A stretch of DNA of 64,000 bases from Oopsacas minuta (taxonomy: Eukaryota > Porifera > Hexactinellida > Lyssacinosida > Leucopsacidae), in assembly GCA_024704765.1 (NCBI GenBank), contig JAKMXF010000307.1, forward strand, positions 62,001 to 126,000. Direction: 5' to 3'. This document shows positions 21,433 to 36,420 of this stretch, piece after piece. The notes below the pieces were generated by a model. The model was given only the letters and a program-made list of their open reading frames with translations, did no database searches and had not been told where the DNA came from. Each line of letters begins with the position of its first letter. Within the stretch, counting starts at the first letter, position 1. Both the position numbers and the translations under genes were made by a program.

Positions 21433-21688
21433 GCGACCCTTTCATGTTTTACTAACGATAGAAATCTTCATTATTAAGAATTAGATTAAATGTTTGGTGT
21501 TTACTTCAAGGTTGTAATATTTTGATAATTGGGTACTAAGGATTTCAAAGCTTCTCCCCAAATTTAACATCCTAAATAGAACCCTGCCATGGGTTATGCC
21601 CATTTAATATTTTCTGACCCATTCTGACCCATTATGTATTTCATTATTAGGAGCAATTATAATGTAAGTATTTAGTGTAACACAATAG

Positions 21689-21955
21689 TTAAATCAAGTT
21701 GTTTTTATATCCTTCCAACACAACAGAGACAGCTTCGATAGTTTCTGGCAAGATTGCATTCCGTTGAGATGTTACGATAAGCCGAGCATTAAAGGCACTA
21801 AAGTGTCTCTCGCTTTCGGATGAGGATGCCTGAATTACCAATAGTCTCATGGCAATTATTGATAATAATGGAAACCTAAATTTATTCTGCTTCCACCAAT
21901 CAAGGGGATAAAAACTCTCACTTGTAGCATTCCAAACATTTAGTATAATGACCAC
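21689..21955 (-). pseudogene. hAT dimerisation-domain remnant on the minus strand
   Basis: An 88-codon frame reads DWWKQNKFRFPLLSIIAMRLL then ASSSESERHFSAFNARL, the W-W-K...P-L...ASS..SER.FS pattern of hAT C-termini. It belongs to a lineage different from the plus-strand gene at 19380-21432 and probably to the outer element 16739-22067. The core domains were lost or replaced by later insertions. Confidence 0.8.
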
Positions 21956-22145
21956 CTCTATTAACTCGATTAAGAAGGTTTTCTAATTGACAAATAACTC
22001 TTAAGCCTACATTGTAGATAATAAAATTTTGATGGGGTCATGACCCACTGACCCATTTGCAGCTCTGCTCTGCGACCTCTTAATTTCTTATTTCTTACAT
22101 ATTTAACATGGGTACACAAAGTTAACGTCTGTTTTGTTATTGATA

Positions 22146-23478
22146 CAGGGGCATTCAATATATACTAGTCACTGTATATTTTAATGAAATAGCAGTTCTA
22201 AGCTAGTATTTCTCAGTGCAATTATATAGAACCATATTTCAACTTTCTAACAAAACTTAGGGAGAGTTGATCACTTAATTATTTCCTAAGTTTCAGTTAT
22301 TTTTAGAAACCTACATTTTCTCCTTTACATTTTTCATGGCTTCTTGTCCAAATTTTTCGGAACTTGAACAACGAACGTACATCAAATTTCGCACCATTCT
22401 CGAAATCCCTCCAAAGTCTATTTATGACGAGTTGGCAACGATATGTGGAGAAGATACTTTATCGTATTCAACTGTCAGAAGGTGGGTGAGCCTATTTAGG
22501 GAAGGTAGGACCTTTGTCCAAGACGCCCCTCGTCCTGGAGCACCAAAACTGGCGACCAACAATGACAAATTGAGTGAAGTAAAGGAATATGTCGAGTCTT
22601 TTCCGCATTCTTCGGTTGAGGAGGTAGCTAACTATGTTGGCATTTCAACGGGAAGTGCACACACAATTCTGAAGGCGGATTTAGAACTGAGGAAGGTCCA
22701 AGTACGATGGGTACCACATTGCTTAACTTTTCCACCAAAGGCCGCGAGACTCCAAATGGCTAAGGAAAACCTTGATTTTATGAAGGAAGTGACCCTAGGC
22801 GGTTATTAGAGATAGTAACAGGAGATGAAACATGGATACAATTCAAACCACCGATCAGAAAGCAAGATGGCAGGGTATGGCTAAAGAAGGGAGAGGTACC
22901 CCAGCTGTTTGTGTATCCGACTTCCGTGCCCCGAAGGTCTTGTACTGCATATTTTTCGATGGCCTAAGTCCTGTAGCCCAAATCCCTGTTCCCAAAGGTC
23001 AGACACTCACAGAACAATTTTACGCAGATGTGGTGTTGCCTGAGGTCGAAAAACATTATCTTAAGCGTCGTCCAAAGACTGGAACTCGTGGTCTCAAAAT
23101 TTTGCACGATAATGCTAGACCGCATAAATCTTTGGCTGTAAGGCAAAAAATTAAAGATATGGGTATGCACGAAGTTCCACATCCACCTTACTCCCCTGAT
23201 ATAGCCCCATGTGACTTCTGGCTGTTTAGAAAACTCAAAGATAACCTCTCCGGATGCGAATTTGAGGATCGGCTCAGCCTCGGTCGGGCAATTTACAGAT
23301 ACCTTGAAGTCATTCCCAAGGATGAGTACAGAAAGATATTTGAAAATTGGATTAAAAGGCTAAATTCAGTTGTAGCGTATAAAGGAGACTACTTTGAACA
23401 TTCATAGCAAAAATTACCAACTTTACACAAGTATCTATAGTGTTAGATGGTATGATTAGTATTTATTGAATGCCCCTG
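22146..23478 (+). mobile_element. Second mariner element, 1333 bp
   Basis: The ends CAGGGGCATTCAATA[T/A]ATACTA (22146 and, inverted, 23478) are flanked by TA (22144-22145, 23479-23480). It is full length for mariner with one transposase gene. Its sequence differs from the mariner at 14346, so it belongs to another family. Confidence 0.9.
22336..23407 (+). pseudogene. mariner transposase (D,D34D), two frameshifts
   Basis: Starts MASCPNFSELEQRTYIKF. The helix-turn-helix and PRPGAP linker are intact to about 22795. The first Asp lies in LLEIVTGDETWI (near 22808-22840), in a frame shifted by one base. A second shift near 22925 leads to VLYCIFFDGLSPVAQ, ILHDNARPH (second Asp, near 23105) and YSPDIAPCDFWLF (third Asp, near 23210), with 34 residues between the last two. 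Ends KGDYFEHS at 23407. Only these two lesions were noticed, so decay is modest. Confidence 0.9.
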
Positions 23479-23539
23479 TAAGTAGCAAAAAATTGATTCA
23501 TTTACAGTATAGTTTATTTTTCAGTATCTGTCCCAAATA

Positions 23540-23700
23540 TTTGTGCAAAGATGTCGCGAAACTTGTCAATTTGAATAGCCTAAAGTTTGAACTGGATCAA
23601 TGTTACCCTCCCGAAAAGTGCCATCCCAGGAGAAATTAAGAAAAGTACTGAACTAAAAATGGCTGGATAACCACTGAATTACGCTGGCAAAAGTTGTCGG
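23540..23700. repeat. Dispersed repeat, copy 1
   Basis: The stretch TTACCCTCC-AAAAGTG-CAT...AGGAGA...GGATAA resembles 30710-30790. No coding content was seen. It may be the edge of an unrecognised element. Confidence 0.4.
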
Positions 23701-23992
23701 ATCAACAGCAGTCGATTGTCTTATCACATTCTATAATAGGTATGAGCACAAAATTGATGCTATTCGACTAACTAATCAGATGTCTGAGATAGATATGTTT
23801 CTTTCAACCTATACATATATTGTCGACAATAACTGGTCGTTGTTTCTCTCTACCTACTACTTGTACTTGGTGTATTTTGGCGCGATTTTTAGTTACTGAA
23901 CAGGTTTTGATCAAAGTATTTAATGAACGAGCAGATTTCAACTAGTTGTTTACTTTATATTCATAAGAATATAAATATGTATACATGTAGAG

Positions 23993-24178
23993 TAGAGTCT
24001 CACCAAACGAACACGGTTAAGGAGTGACTCTGGATAAGATATGGAGTACAAATTTGTACACTTTATCAGCCCCTTCAATGCCTTTTCAAAATAAATTAGT
24101 TCGGATAATACGTACTCCAGATAAGGAGTATGGATTTTGCCAACCCCTCGTGTACGGATTGACGAGAGTCTACTGTAA
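23993..24178. mobile_element. Candidate pogo-type MITE with imperfect ends
   Basis: The left end AGAGTAGAGTCTC...AACGAACACGG and the right end read in reverse, ACAGTAGACTCTC...CCGTACACGAG, are alike. ACTCCAGATAAGGAGT-like segments repeat inside. TA lies at both sides. The match is imperfect, so confidence is moderate. Confidence 0.45.
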
Positions 24179-24508
24179 TTAACTCAAAAGAGTGAAAATC
24201 GAAATCAGCATACTCGATACCCTAATGTAATAATTGTTTAGCTTTCCTATATCGTCAATAGAAGGATATTTTATGCCTATATCATATACGCAGATCGTCT
24301 TCCCCTAGTATACCGACACAAGATGGACAAACACACGCACAAACATACATTCACCCCCACAATAATTGAGTTTTATGCCTATTCGGTTATTATGTTATTT
24401 GCGTTCACTATTTGAACTGTGGTGGGGAAATTGACATTGGAATAGTGGCAGGCTTGCTCCTGGTTGTTGTAAGGATGTCTGACTACCTCATATTGTTGGA
24501 TTGGGTCT

Positions 24509-24751
24509 TTAGAATTTGACATCCACTTGTTGAATGTGATTTTGATAGGAAGTTATGAATATTGCGTATAATTGTTGTTTGCCATAATTGGTACTCCTTG
24601 GACCAATTATCCAGCCAGCACCACTTATGGCCGGGCATATCTGGTCCAGGCCATCTAAAGCGTTATAGTACTCGATTGTAGTATAATTGGTTGTAGATCG
24701 AATTAATTCTATTTTTGGTGCGACGAAAAGTCCGTGTGATGAAACGTTCAT
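24509..24751 (-). pseudogene. Possible piggyBac transposase scrap
   Basis: An 80-codon minus-strand frame includes NYTTIEYYNALDGLDQICP. piggyBac transposases carry a conserved block of the form I-x-YYN-x(2-4)-GGVD-x(2)-DQ with a catalytic Asp, and this resembles it with a damaged GGVD. The rest of the frame does not match clearly. It could be chance similarity. Confidence 0.45.
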
Positions 24752-24796
24752 GCGGCAAAATGTCCATGAGACAAAATGTCAGCAACGAAATGTCGG
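24719..24796. repeat. Minisatellite, five units of about 16 bp
   Basis: Units begin at 24719, 24735, 24751, 24767 and 24783 (last one 14 bp). Each follows the pattern TG[C/T/A]G[A/G][C/T][A/G]AAA[A/C/T]GT[C/T]C. The unit contains the core GACGAAA-GTC, close to a short palindrome. Confidence 0.8.
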
Positions 24797-25074
24797 TCAT
24801 TCCTTTATAAGCACAAGAAACATTCAGAAAGTTGATTAGAAAGAAGCATTAATACAATTTTAAGGTCAAAATGCCAATGTATAAAGAATATAGAAATATA
24901 CAAACATTATATTGAATATTGTGATATACTTAGTCTAAGGACAACTGATTTTACTCATAATTGCATGGAGATAGCATAAACATAACACATTAACAAACTT
25001 ACTCTGAATAAAGTGACCTATAAATATCATAGAAATTAGAGATATATCCATATTCCATGAAATTAGAGAGAATT
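24797..25074. other. 3' flank of the PKN gene
   Basis: AT-rich. No T-run on the plus strand that would mark a retrocopied poly(A) tail, and no clear minus-strand AATAAA. Confidence 0.4.
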
Positions 25075-28452
<3,378 letters not shown>

Positions 28453-28497
28453 TTACGAGCCGGGTGAAGACAGTTTATAATCACAAGCGGGTGTCGA

Positions 28498-29421
28498 TTG
28501 CTAGGTCGGTGCGGGACAGCTTAGTGCCTCAGGTTAGCTTAAGTATTAAATAGCTAAATTTGTTGATGATTTTGGTCACTATGCGAACCGGTATCATAAT
28601 CGGGACTATGTGACTAGGAGAAAAATTTTATACTATATAATCTATGTTCTATCCATATTCCATTTAATGACCTTCTGTCATAATACAGGAGCTGGTACGT
28701 GGCTTTAGGTTAGTAATCAGGGCTCTTTATGCCTCTGGTATTTAGAAATTCTAGAATTTAGGACAATTTGAATTTTTTGTATAGTCATGATGGCGTAATA
28801 ATCCATATTGAGACGGGATTTGGTCAAAATCATGACGTAAAGATTGGTAAAATGAGGGTTACCTGTGATTCAATTTTCAAACGTGAATCATGTATATTGT
28901 CTGAGCGGTGCTAACAATTTGATTATTAAAATCCAAAGGTGACAAATGACGTCATAATTTCGTCATGGTTGTGGATTTTCGTCCAAACTCGATAATGTCC
29001 GAGCCAGGTCCAAAATACCCCTGTATTCCAAAATCAGCATTGTGGGTATTGAATCACAGGCACTCCTCAATTTGCCAAATGTCCTGACGTTAGGATTCTG
29101 ACCAAAAGCAAACTCATCATGGGATGATTATGTCATCATGACTGTACAAAAAGATTTGAAATTTCCTAAATCCCAAGACACGAAGTGCCGAGATTACTAA
29201 CAAAAAGCGACATAGCATCTCCAGTGTCACCACAGCATGACATTCAATGTTATTTGGATTAACCATGGATAATAAAATCTTCAAATTTTGACTATTCTGT
29301 GAATTTGAGGTAAGTAGTGCAGAGTATATTCTGTTGCGTAGCGACCAATAACATTATGAAATAAAACTGTTTAATAGTTAAGCATACTGAGGCACCAAGC
29401 TGTCGCGGAGCCGCCTAGCAA
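28498..29421. repeat. Foldback element, about 0.92 kb, founding copy of a dispersed family
   Basis: The two halves are imperfect reverse complements around a centre near 28960. The left end TTGCTAGG-CGG-GC-GGACAGCTTAGTGCC mirrors the right end at 29390-29421. Inner matches include TTGAATCACAGG and CATCATGACTGTAC with their inverses. It ends with AGCAA. Related pieces lie at 37268-37318, 55045-55577 and 57084-57130. It encodes no protein. Its left end is about 120 bp upstream of the PKN start codon, so it may overlap the PKN promoter. Confidence 0.8.
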
Positions 29422-30479
29422 GCGAAGAGCGCTAGTATATAAATATATATATACATACATATAGATTAATTGTGTTTTAATAGTATAGAGACACAGTTTC
29501 AAAACTGGGATTTAAGGGCAAGTGTACTATGGATTCTTACTAATTATGGCTGAATTCGAACATACCACCTTAGTCAAACTATTCTATGTCGCGGCCCCAA
29601 AATTTCTTCGTCACAATTCCACGGACCCTTGCATTTGGTCTCATTTAGTAAATACAATTTGTTATAATTATTATTGTATTATATCAGTGTTATCAATTAA
29701 CTCATCTTCATCAGATTCCGAAATGTCTTGACCGTCTGTATGGAGTCTATTACTCTTAGTTAGGTAAGTATCCAATTGTCTTCGCTTTCGTTTGGCCATA
29801 AAGTTCTTTTTCAACGATACCAAATTAAGAACTAAAATAATCATAGATGTTTGAAAGGGGCGCATGCGTTTGTCCGGATTTATAGTAAGCAACTGTCAGA
29901 CTGAAGTATGCATTTGTTCAAATATAGTAAGGCCTGAATGAAGGAAACTGGGAGGGACTAATACCAGGTAAAAGCCTTGGGTTCAGTACAAAGTGAGAAT
30001 GAAAGCCACAACCTGTACAACAAGTATACTAATAACTAATGACAGTATATCCTATACTGTGATTTGTAGTGATAAAATCTCCTTAATCAGAGCCATATTT
30101 ACAACATTTGCAGCCTATCTAGTTAAATGCGGCACTGGAACAATTAAATCGCCACTAAATTCGAATAGAAATCACAGGAAGTCAATTCCCCAAAGAAAAA
30201 TGGGAAAAATCCCAATCCACAATTTAAGCAGGAATAATCCATAATACGAGAAATAGTTCATCCTGAGAGCAATGTGAATTGAAATACTGAATCGACATAA
30301 TTCTGGTATACTGAAGACGCTTTGAGTATATGTCATCTATCAATTATTAGTGACAAAATATCATATGAATGATAATGCTCACTTCTGTCAGGCAATGCAT
30401 ACTACAAAATTCGGACAATTGCAGCTCTCCCATTAGCAAAGGTACAATCTATTTAAACAATATCTATTGAAGTTCTACT
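29422..30479. other. Non-coding stretch with a possible hAT N-terminal scrap
   Basis: Mostly short frames. On the minus strand near 29800 the phrase MAKRKRRQLDTYLTKS resembles the first residues of some hAT transposases, but nothing follows. A run of TATA repeats lies at 29437-29465. Confidence 0.3.
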
Positions 30480-30860
30480 TATTCTTAACACAGGATGATT
30501 GTTGCATTTAACGCTGCAAAAAACTTTTCCGTAAATCACTTTCCAAAACCGTTCTGTTGCCCCTTTGCAACCGCCTCAAAAAATCGTGTGACTCACGGCT
30601 AAGCAGTGAGAGTTGGCATCCCTGAAAATCTTTAACGTTGACTGAGTCAGAATCAGTCGAGTACCAGATTCGTATCTGTATGCCGACAATGATACTCAAA
30701 TTTGCACAAAATCAATAGGTTACCCTCCAAAAAGTGTCATTAAAGGAGATTTCTTGTAAGAAAATTACCAGGACAGAAATTTTTGGATAAACCCTGCTAT
30801 AGAATTTTATACACTAAGGCAATGGCTCTCTCTTGTTTTTAAGGACCATTACCCTGGACT
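30480..30860. repeat. Dispersed repeat copy 2 and a solo end shared with 62404-63062
   Basis: Positions 30710-30790 resemble 23604-23680. At about 30807 the sequence TATACACTAAGGCAATGG matches the outer ends of the palindrome at 62404-63062, so a truncated copy of that element probably starts here. Confidence 0.5.
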
Positions 30861-33800
30861 TTGAATATTTTAAATAATTGGAATATTGCCTTTCAGTGCT
30901 GTTCTAAAGAACTATAATGCATTTTTGTTATACATAAATAATCTAGGACCACCAAATCGAATTTCAATGAATTATTTAATTAATCAATGATAAAATCACA
31001 AATCATTAAGAAGACAGTACTAGAAAAGTACGTGTATACCCAATCAATAGATAAGAACGACAAATGATTCTTTAATCGTTTGATTTGATTGATATTATGT
31101 ACTCTTCGTTCTCTCATTCGCTGAGCTACAATCCAGTGGAATCTGCAGGGCCGTAGCATCCCACACAGCCAGTTCAGCCAAGGCCAGACCCGATTTTACT
31201 ATAACAATATTAGTTCTATTGCTGAACCTATTTAACACTTTTCTTTTTAACTAAAACCGTTAATAGACTAAGCTTTCAGGAAAGATTGTAATTTTATATT
31301 TTTCCTCACTCGGCTCTGATTAAAATCCATAAAATAGTTACTGTACGACATAATATGCTTACTGAGACCATATAAATTTCAATTCTTGATCTAAATTTTA
31401 TTTCAACAAGGATACTAAGTGAGCTTTAACAAATAAATTTTAACTAAGTAAGAACCATAGGATATTATCCATGACATTGTCCTTAAATACCCCATCTTAT
31501 TTTGATCGTTTATGGCCAAATTATTTAAATATTTTAATAATTTGAAGAGCCAAAGGTGTTGAAATCTTTTTCTATTTCGAATGGAGTACAATTATTGTAT
31601 AATATATTAATAGATCTCTATGATAATATCATAATGTGGGATAAAAGTGGCAGACTCACTTCAAAAGTATATATGCACACCCCACAGTGATTGTTCTTGT
31701 ATCCTGAATGTTTCATCCCTTATTCTATTATATTTTACCTGTACATTGCTCATGGATTAAAAACAATAATATACGAATTCAATACTAGGCCATGGACCCT
31801 ATACTAAAGTATAGTCTTATCAATTATGATATTACATTGATTAGTTATTATGAAATCAACTCATATTATGGTACCTATAGTTTTAGTCCTTACTATTTGG
31901 CTAATTTTTAACCAAGTTACTTTTCAAAATCTCTCAAATCTAGTCACGAATTAATTTATTATCTTCTGTAGGACTAAACTTATCTAATGACCCGTAGTCT
32001 ATGCAAAATATGCCTTGTGTAGTGAATGTCATGTGGTCTCAGAATCGTTTACACTTGAAAGCATACTCATTCGCTTTGAAAGACAGATGCCTTCAAATAT
32101 CCTCTTCAATTTCTTTCGGACCAAGAACCTCTATACCGAATTATACAAACTGTACTAGTACTTGCCCAAAAATAAAGGCGGTCATTGAATACATCAAACA
32201 TTCGAGAACGTGATAAATAATCAAGAACACCATTCTTTGCACGGTTACAAACAATCCAATTCCGCTTACATTTTCCAAGGATATCAGAGCAGTGGTGGCG
32301 CACCGGGGAGGGGGCGAACATTCGGTCGCCCCAAAAAAATATTCCAAAGTTTTGATGAAACAATTATTCTAAGGGTGAAGCAAACCTACAATTTCCATTA
32401 GTGTATTCTTGTTTTGCTCATTTTATGATTAAGTTTTTCCAGCAAAGGTAGTAGGAAAATACTGGTTTCGGCTGTTATTTATAATGAAAGATTTTGGTAT
32501 TTTCACAGTATTTACTTATAGGAGAGCGGCTCAAACAACCACACATAATCCATTAAAATACACATCGTAGCACCATTAAAAACGATGTACCGCCCATGTT
32601 TGTATGAAAATATAGATAATAAAGTCTTATAGTCCAAACGTCCAATTATAGTGATAAAAATATACGACTGTATTTCGAGAATACACCAATCAGAGCATCG
32701 TATATTGGATCGTGATTGGATCGTAGAAACTTTTAGAATTTAGGATCGACCAGGGAACGCCGATGATAATTTCAGCAAGGATCTGGGGCAAGTTCTTGTT
32801 ATTGAGGATCTTCTCATGCCCTAGTTAAAAGTAGTCATATTAGATAAACCTTTTGAGGTTTATTATTCTGAATATTTAGCAGTAGAAAGTTCTTCTAGTC
32901 CCCGAATGTTGGGGATGATTCTATGTAACACCTCATCCCACAGCAGTATTTCGAGGTTTACGCTTATGCTAGAGCTTATAAGTGTCAGTAAAACAATTTG
33001 ATCCCTGTGCATTGTCAGCCACTATGACAGTCTTCCCTAGAAGAAATTCCTAGCGCCGCCACTGCAGGGAAATCGCAAGGAATTTTGACCTAGGGGGCGA
33101 AGAAATTACCAGGGGGCACGAAGTTACCGAGAGGCAGGACGATGGACAAAGTGTTTCACTGATTTAGCAGGAGCTGGAGAACATAAGCCCATATAATAAA
33201 TCAAAATAGACATGCGAGCAGAGTAATCGCTTTCCTAGATAAAAGCTCGAAAAAACTTTGTTGATTAATTTAGTAAAAATTGTCAAGGTCACTTGAGATT
33301 ACTTATGCGCAACAATCAGAAACAAAAATCTACCCAGTGCTCTCTCTAAGCCATTTTGTAATCTAGCCGGCCGGTGACAACTAGATTTGACACGCAAAAA
33401 TGGCCGATTAAATCACATAATTTAGCCGACATCATCCGTTCGGTTATCAAAGACAATACAATTATATAGCATAACATAATTGATAAATACATTCTTAGAG
33501 GTTGAATATATACTTTATTCATTAACATCACTCAAAAATTTCATTGGAACAATTCAAAATTTTCAGAAGACTTAGAATTTACATAATTATGCTATGCTTC
33601 GTGATTACAAATTAAGTTCACCATGTACATAGGTGTTTGTCAGTCAAGGGCGCCGAACTTTCTAAAACTTGAATAATTAGGGGGCTCGCACATATAATAT
33701 CTATGAGCTCTATGTTGCACCAGGCGAGAGTGAGTTCCCATGTCCCCTGATTCAGATCCTATGATTCCAGTATATGCGTCAGAGCCAGTCCTTCGAAATT

Positions 33801-33970
33801 ATGAGAACTTACAAACGTCCAGTGGGAAACGCTTTTGGAATTCAATCAGGGGACTATAGTTAGACATCCGCTATCAGGTATCGTATAAACTACATTGCCT
33901 AGCTTGCTGAAGTTTTACATATAAGCAAATGCACTGTATAGCCGCTTATTTACATAACTCTGTCATAAAA
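30861..33970. other. Non-coding AT-rich region
   Basis: No gene recognised. Two possible element ends are the only structure: CAGTGGTGGCGC at 32290 and its partner GCGCCGCCACTG ending at 33064, which may mark a decayed hAT. No 8-bp target duplication was seen. G-rich tracts with CGAAGAAATTACC follow at 33090. Confidence 0.4.
32290..33064. mobile_element. Candidate hAT remnant, inverted ends only
   Basis: CAGTGG[T]GGCGC at 32290-32301 and GCGCCGCCACTG at 33053-33064 are inverted apart from one base. The interior is non-coding, and the flanking 8 bp (TATCAGAG and CAGGGAAA) do not match. Confidence 0.35.
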
Positions 33971-33980
33971 TGGGTACCAA

Positions 33981-34290
33981 GCATGAAATTCTCCTCTTAC
34001 ACACAGAATTTCGTTGGCCCTCAAAAGGAAAAGTGTCGCAGCGGTTCTATGAATTGAGAAACGAATTGAAAGAGTTTGTTACAAGCAAGGTAAAAGTGAA
34101 ATGGTGGAACTACTGACTAAAGAAGAACAGATATCAAGAATTGCATACAAGGTTGATGTATTTCCGATCATAAAGATACTAAATCTCTCACTTCAATGTC
34201 CAAACGCAATTGTACAAGATCACGTAGAAAAGATAAACAATTTCTAATGAAACTGGGCATTTGCCTAACCCAAAATCCGCAAAGTTTAAG
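33981..34290 (+). pseudogene. BED-finger hAT transposase scrap
   Basis: Reads HEILLLHTEFRWPSKGKVSQ then RFYELRNELKEFV and, in a second frame, ELLTKEEQ...AYKVDVFPIIKILNLSLQ with NAIVQDHVEKINNF. The LHTE-RWLSKGKV-ER block and the following L-LADIF-LN-LNLSLQ block are typical of ZBED/GTF2IRD2-type hAT proteins. Only about 100 residues remain; stops follow. Confidence 0.75.
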
Positions 34291-35189
34291 AGAATCAAAG
34301 TCATCTTTAGAACATTAGTGGTTAATAAACTCTAAGAATTCGTCTTGACAATTTTCAGAAACCTTTTCAACATTGAAGAAAATGTATTTAGAGTCAAAAG
34401 ATGTGAAGTGTGTGAAATATTTAGGAAATAGCGTGATATTTCATTTCTCAGGGTATTCACATGTTTTACCAGCAACAGTTGGAAGTCTTTATCCAAAGGT
34501 AGTTCTCTTGTCTTTCTTGCCGGTATATATTCAGTGGGAACATATACAAATTACTTTGTAAGATTATATATATCAATAAATCCAAGCATCCAGTTTTATC
34601 AGAAATTGTCTTACGAACCCTTATGCCTTTTCCAATCACATACATCTGTTAGACTGCATTTTCCACTCTTCTTACTATAAAATCGAAGTCAAGATATCGG
34701 CTCTGTTTTGCAAAGTTCAAACCAATCGAAGATGGTTGGTGAAATTCCATTGCTTGACAAATAATTCTCCCTTTGCGAAACTTGATATCTAGCCTCCATA
34801 TGTAGCCACACCGGTTTCTAATTAGAAATGTCGTAATCAATATTTTCTGATCCAAGTTCGACTTTGTTGAACAAAATTCTCAAAAAGATACACATGTAGG
34901 TTATTAGAACCCTAGTATGCTTACCGAATCTTTGATATCAAAGGGGCCCCAATCTTTCCAACAACTTGAACGCTAGAGGAGGGGACTCGCACAAATTTTT
35001 TTGTAACCAAATGAGAGGGGGGAGCTCGAGCCTCCCCAGCCTCCTTGTTCAGCGCCTACGTTTGGTATTTCTACCAACTCATCGGCTTGTTTTTAATTTT
35101 AAAAGTTTGTATTGTTATGACCCCATAAATGTAAATAATTTACAGTGTAAAATTTTCATTAACCCATAAACGCCAAACATTTTCCTTGT
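34291..35189. other. Non-coding stretch
   Basis: Short frames only. GGGGCTCGCAC-type pieces near 33690 and 34980 suggest a small repeated sequence, not pursued further. Confidence 0.35.
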
Positions 35190-35627
35190 AATATATATTG
35201 GTTTGAATTTTGTGATTGTATACAGGAATATTATGGTATTTAACGCAATGGTTTCGATTGTTCACAACCAGCGCATTTTCCCAGGTAAATGTATTACAGA
35301 TATGTATTACAGCTTTTTAGAATATCATGTTCACTCCAAAATTCAGAAATCTTTGGAAATGTGCCTATTTCTTTGCTTACTAAGCAGTATTTAATAAAAT
35401 TGCTCGATTTTTGATGTCATGTACAAAGTTAAATATTGCATCTTAAATTTCAAGGTCAATATATGATATGATCTAGAGAGGTTTTACTCAACATAAAATT
35501 TGTCATGATAAAGTTGGTACTCTCTTGAGTTATATTAGCGACAATGTATGGCAATTATTTGCCATTACCTACCTATTGGTCGAAAACCTTCAATGATATA
35601 AACAATCATTATTGCCAATTTATAGTA

Positions 35628-35796
35628 CAGTGGAACCCCGCTTAACGGCCACCCCAGAATAGCGGCCACCCCGATATACCGGCCACTTTTTAATGTCCCG
35701 TTTAATATACTATAGAATATAGTTTCTTTCCAAATGTTTCACAATTACGACCGTTTTCTCGGTCCCGAGTGTGATGGTATTTCCGGGGTTCCACTG
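35628..35796. mobile_element. pogo-type MITE, 169 bp
   Basis: The ends CAGTGGAACCCCG at 35628 and CGGGGTTCCACTG ending at 35796 are perfect inverted repeats with TA on both sides (35626-35627, 35797-35798). CGGCCACC repeats inside the left part. Confidence 0.85.
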
Positions 35797-36239
35797 TATA
35801 TGCTCAATTTCCTATACCCTTTTATAATACATTTTGATCTGATATACGAGGATTATTGCTTAGACATCAATTATGCCATCTATGCTCATATTCGGGATTG
35901 TTCATATTGTGCTTTTTTCATTGTTCATTGTGTGCTTCTATTCAGGATGTTCAGAATGTGTTTTGCAGAATTGTCACATGTAAGAATGGATTTTTTCCTA
36001 TTATATATCATGAAATTTATAACTGGATTGAGTTGCCTTTGGAAAATCCTTAAAAATGGATATAGTAACAGGAAATGACAGCACTGGACTAGAACGACTT
36101 AGCATCAACCAAGACCAGAAATATACACACAGCATCTCTCTATCGTCACCAGAGGCGCTACACTACATCTAGAGGGGGCTGACAATATTTGGGACACACC
36201 CAAAGTCCCCCTAGACAATAATCCGATCAAAAAATTCTT

Positions 36240-36420
36240 ACTTTCAATTCAGCAGAATTCTGCAAAATTCATTCTGACAAGTAAAATCTACAAATGTCTA
36301 TTCTGACATTTGACAATTTTACAAAAGCATTCTGACATGTAAAAATTTTACAAAAGTATATTCTGAAATGTTAACATTCATTATTCTGACATTTGACAAC
36401 TCCCAAATTCTGACATGCAG
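36240..36420. repeat. Degenerate tandem repeat based on ATTCTGACA
   Basis: About five imperfect units of roughly 35-40 bp, each with ATTCTGACA[T]GTAAAA or ATTCTGACATTTGACAA. Confidence 0.55.

Larger units (their letters stand above)
16815..21588 (+). mobile_element. Inner hAT (ZNF862-like) element, candidate boundaries
   Basis: The 5' sequence CAGGGTTCTAT...GGGGGGAAGCTTCTCCCC near 16815-16855 matches in reverse ...CTTCTCCCC...ATAGAACCCTG at 21548-21588. These look like hAT ends of the ZNF862-like gene at 19380-21432. I found no clean 8-bp target duplication, so the exact ends are uncertain. A pogo element (17007-19100) interrupts its 5' part. Confidence 0.5.
16739..22067 (-). mobile_element. 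Outer hAT element hosting three younger insertions
   Basis: CAGAGCTGCAAATGG at 16739 and its reverse complement ending at 22067 form the ends. The flanks CTCCGCGG (16731-16738) and CTCTGCGA (22068-22075) match at 6 of 8. GACCCAT motifs repeat just inside both ends. The only own coding trace is the minus-strand dimerisation domain at 21689-21955. Everything between about 16815 and 21588 seems to be a second hAT with a pogo element inside, so this element is the oldest layer here. Confidence 0.65.

Noticed and set aside
16815-21588. An 8-bp target duplication for the inner hAT
   Set aside because: GACCCATG and CCATGGGT do not match in direct orientation; the apparent similarity is an inverted GACCCAT repeat of the outer element.
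32290-33064. A confirmed hAT element
   Set aside because: Only the tips match; there is no target duplication and no coding trace, so it stays a candidate.
35734-36078. A 114-codon hydrophobic frame suggesting a membrane protein
   Set aside because: It lies in the AT-rich loop of a foldback, partly within a MITE; the Phe/Leu/Tyr-rich composition is expected by chance there.
36240-36420. CRISPR-like array
   Set aside because: Units are imperfect and of uneven spacing, spacers are not distinct, and the setting is an animal genome.
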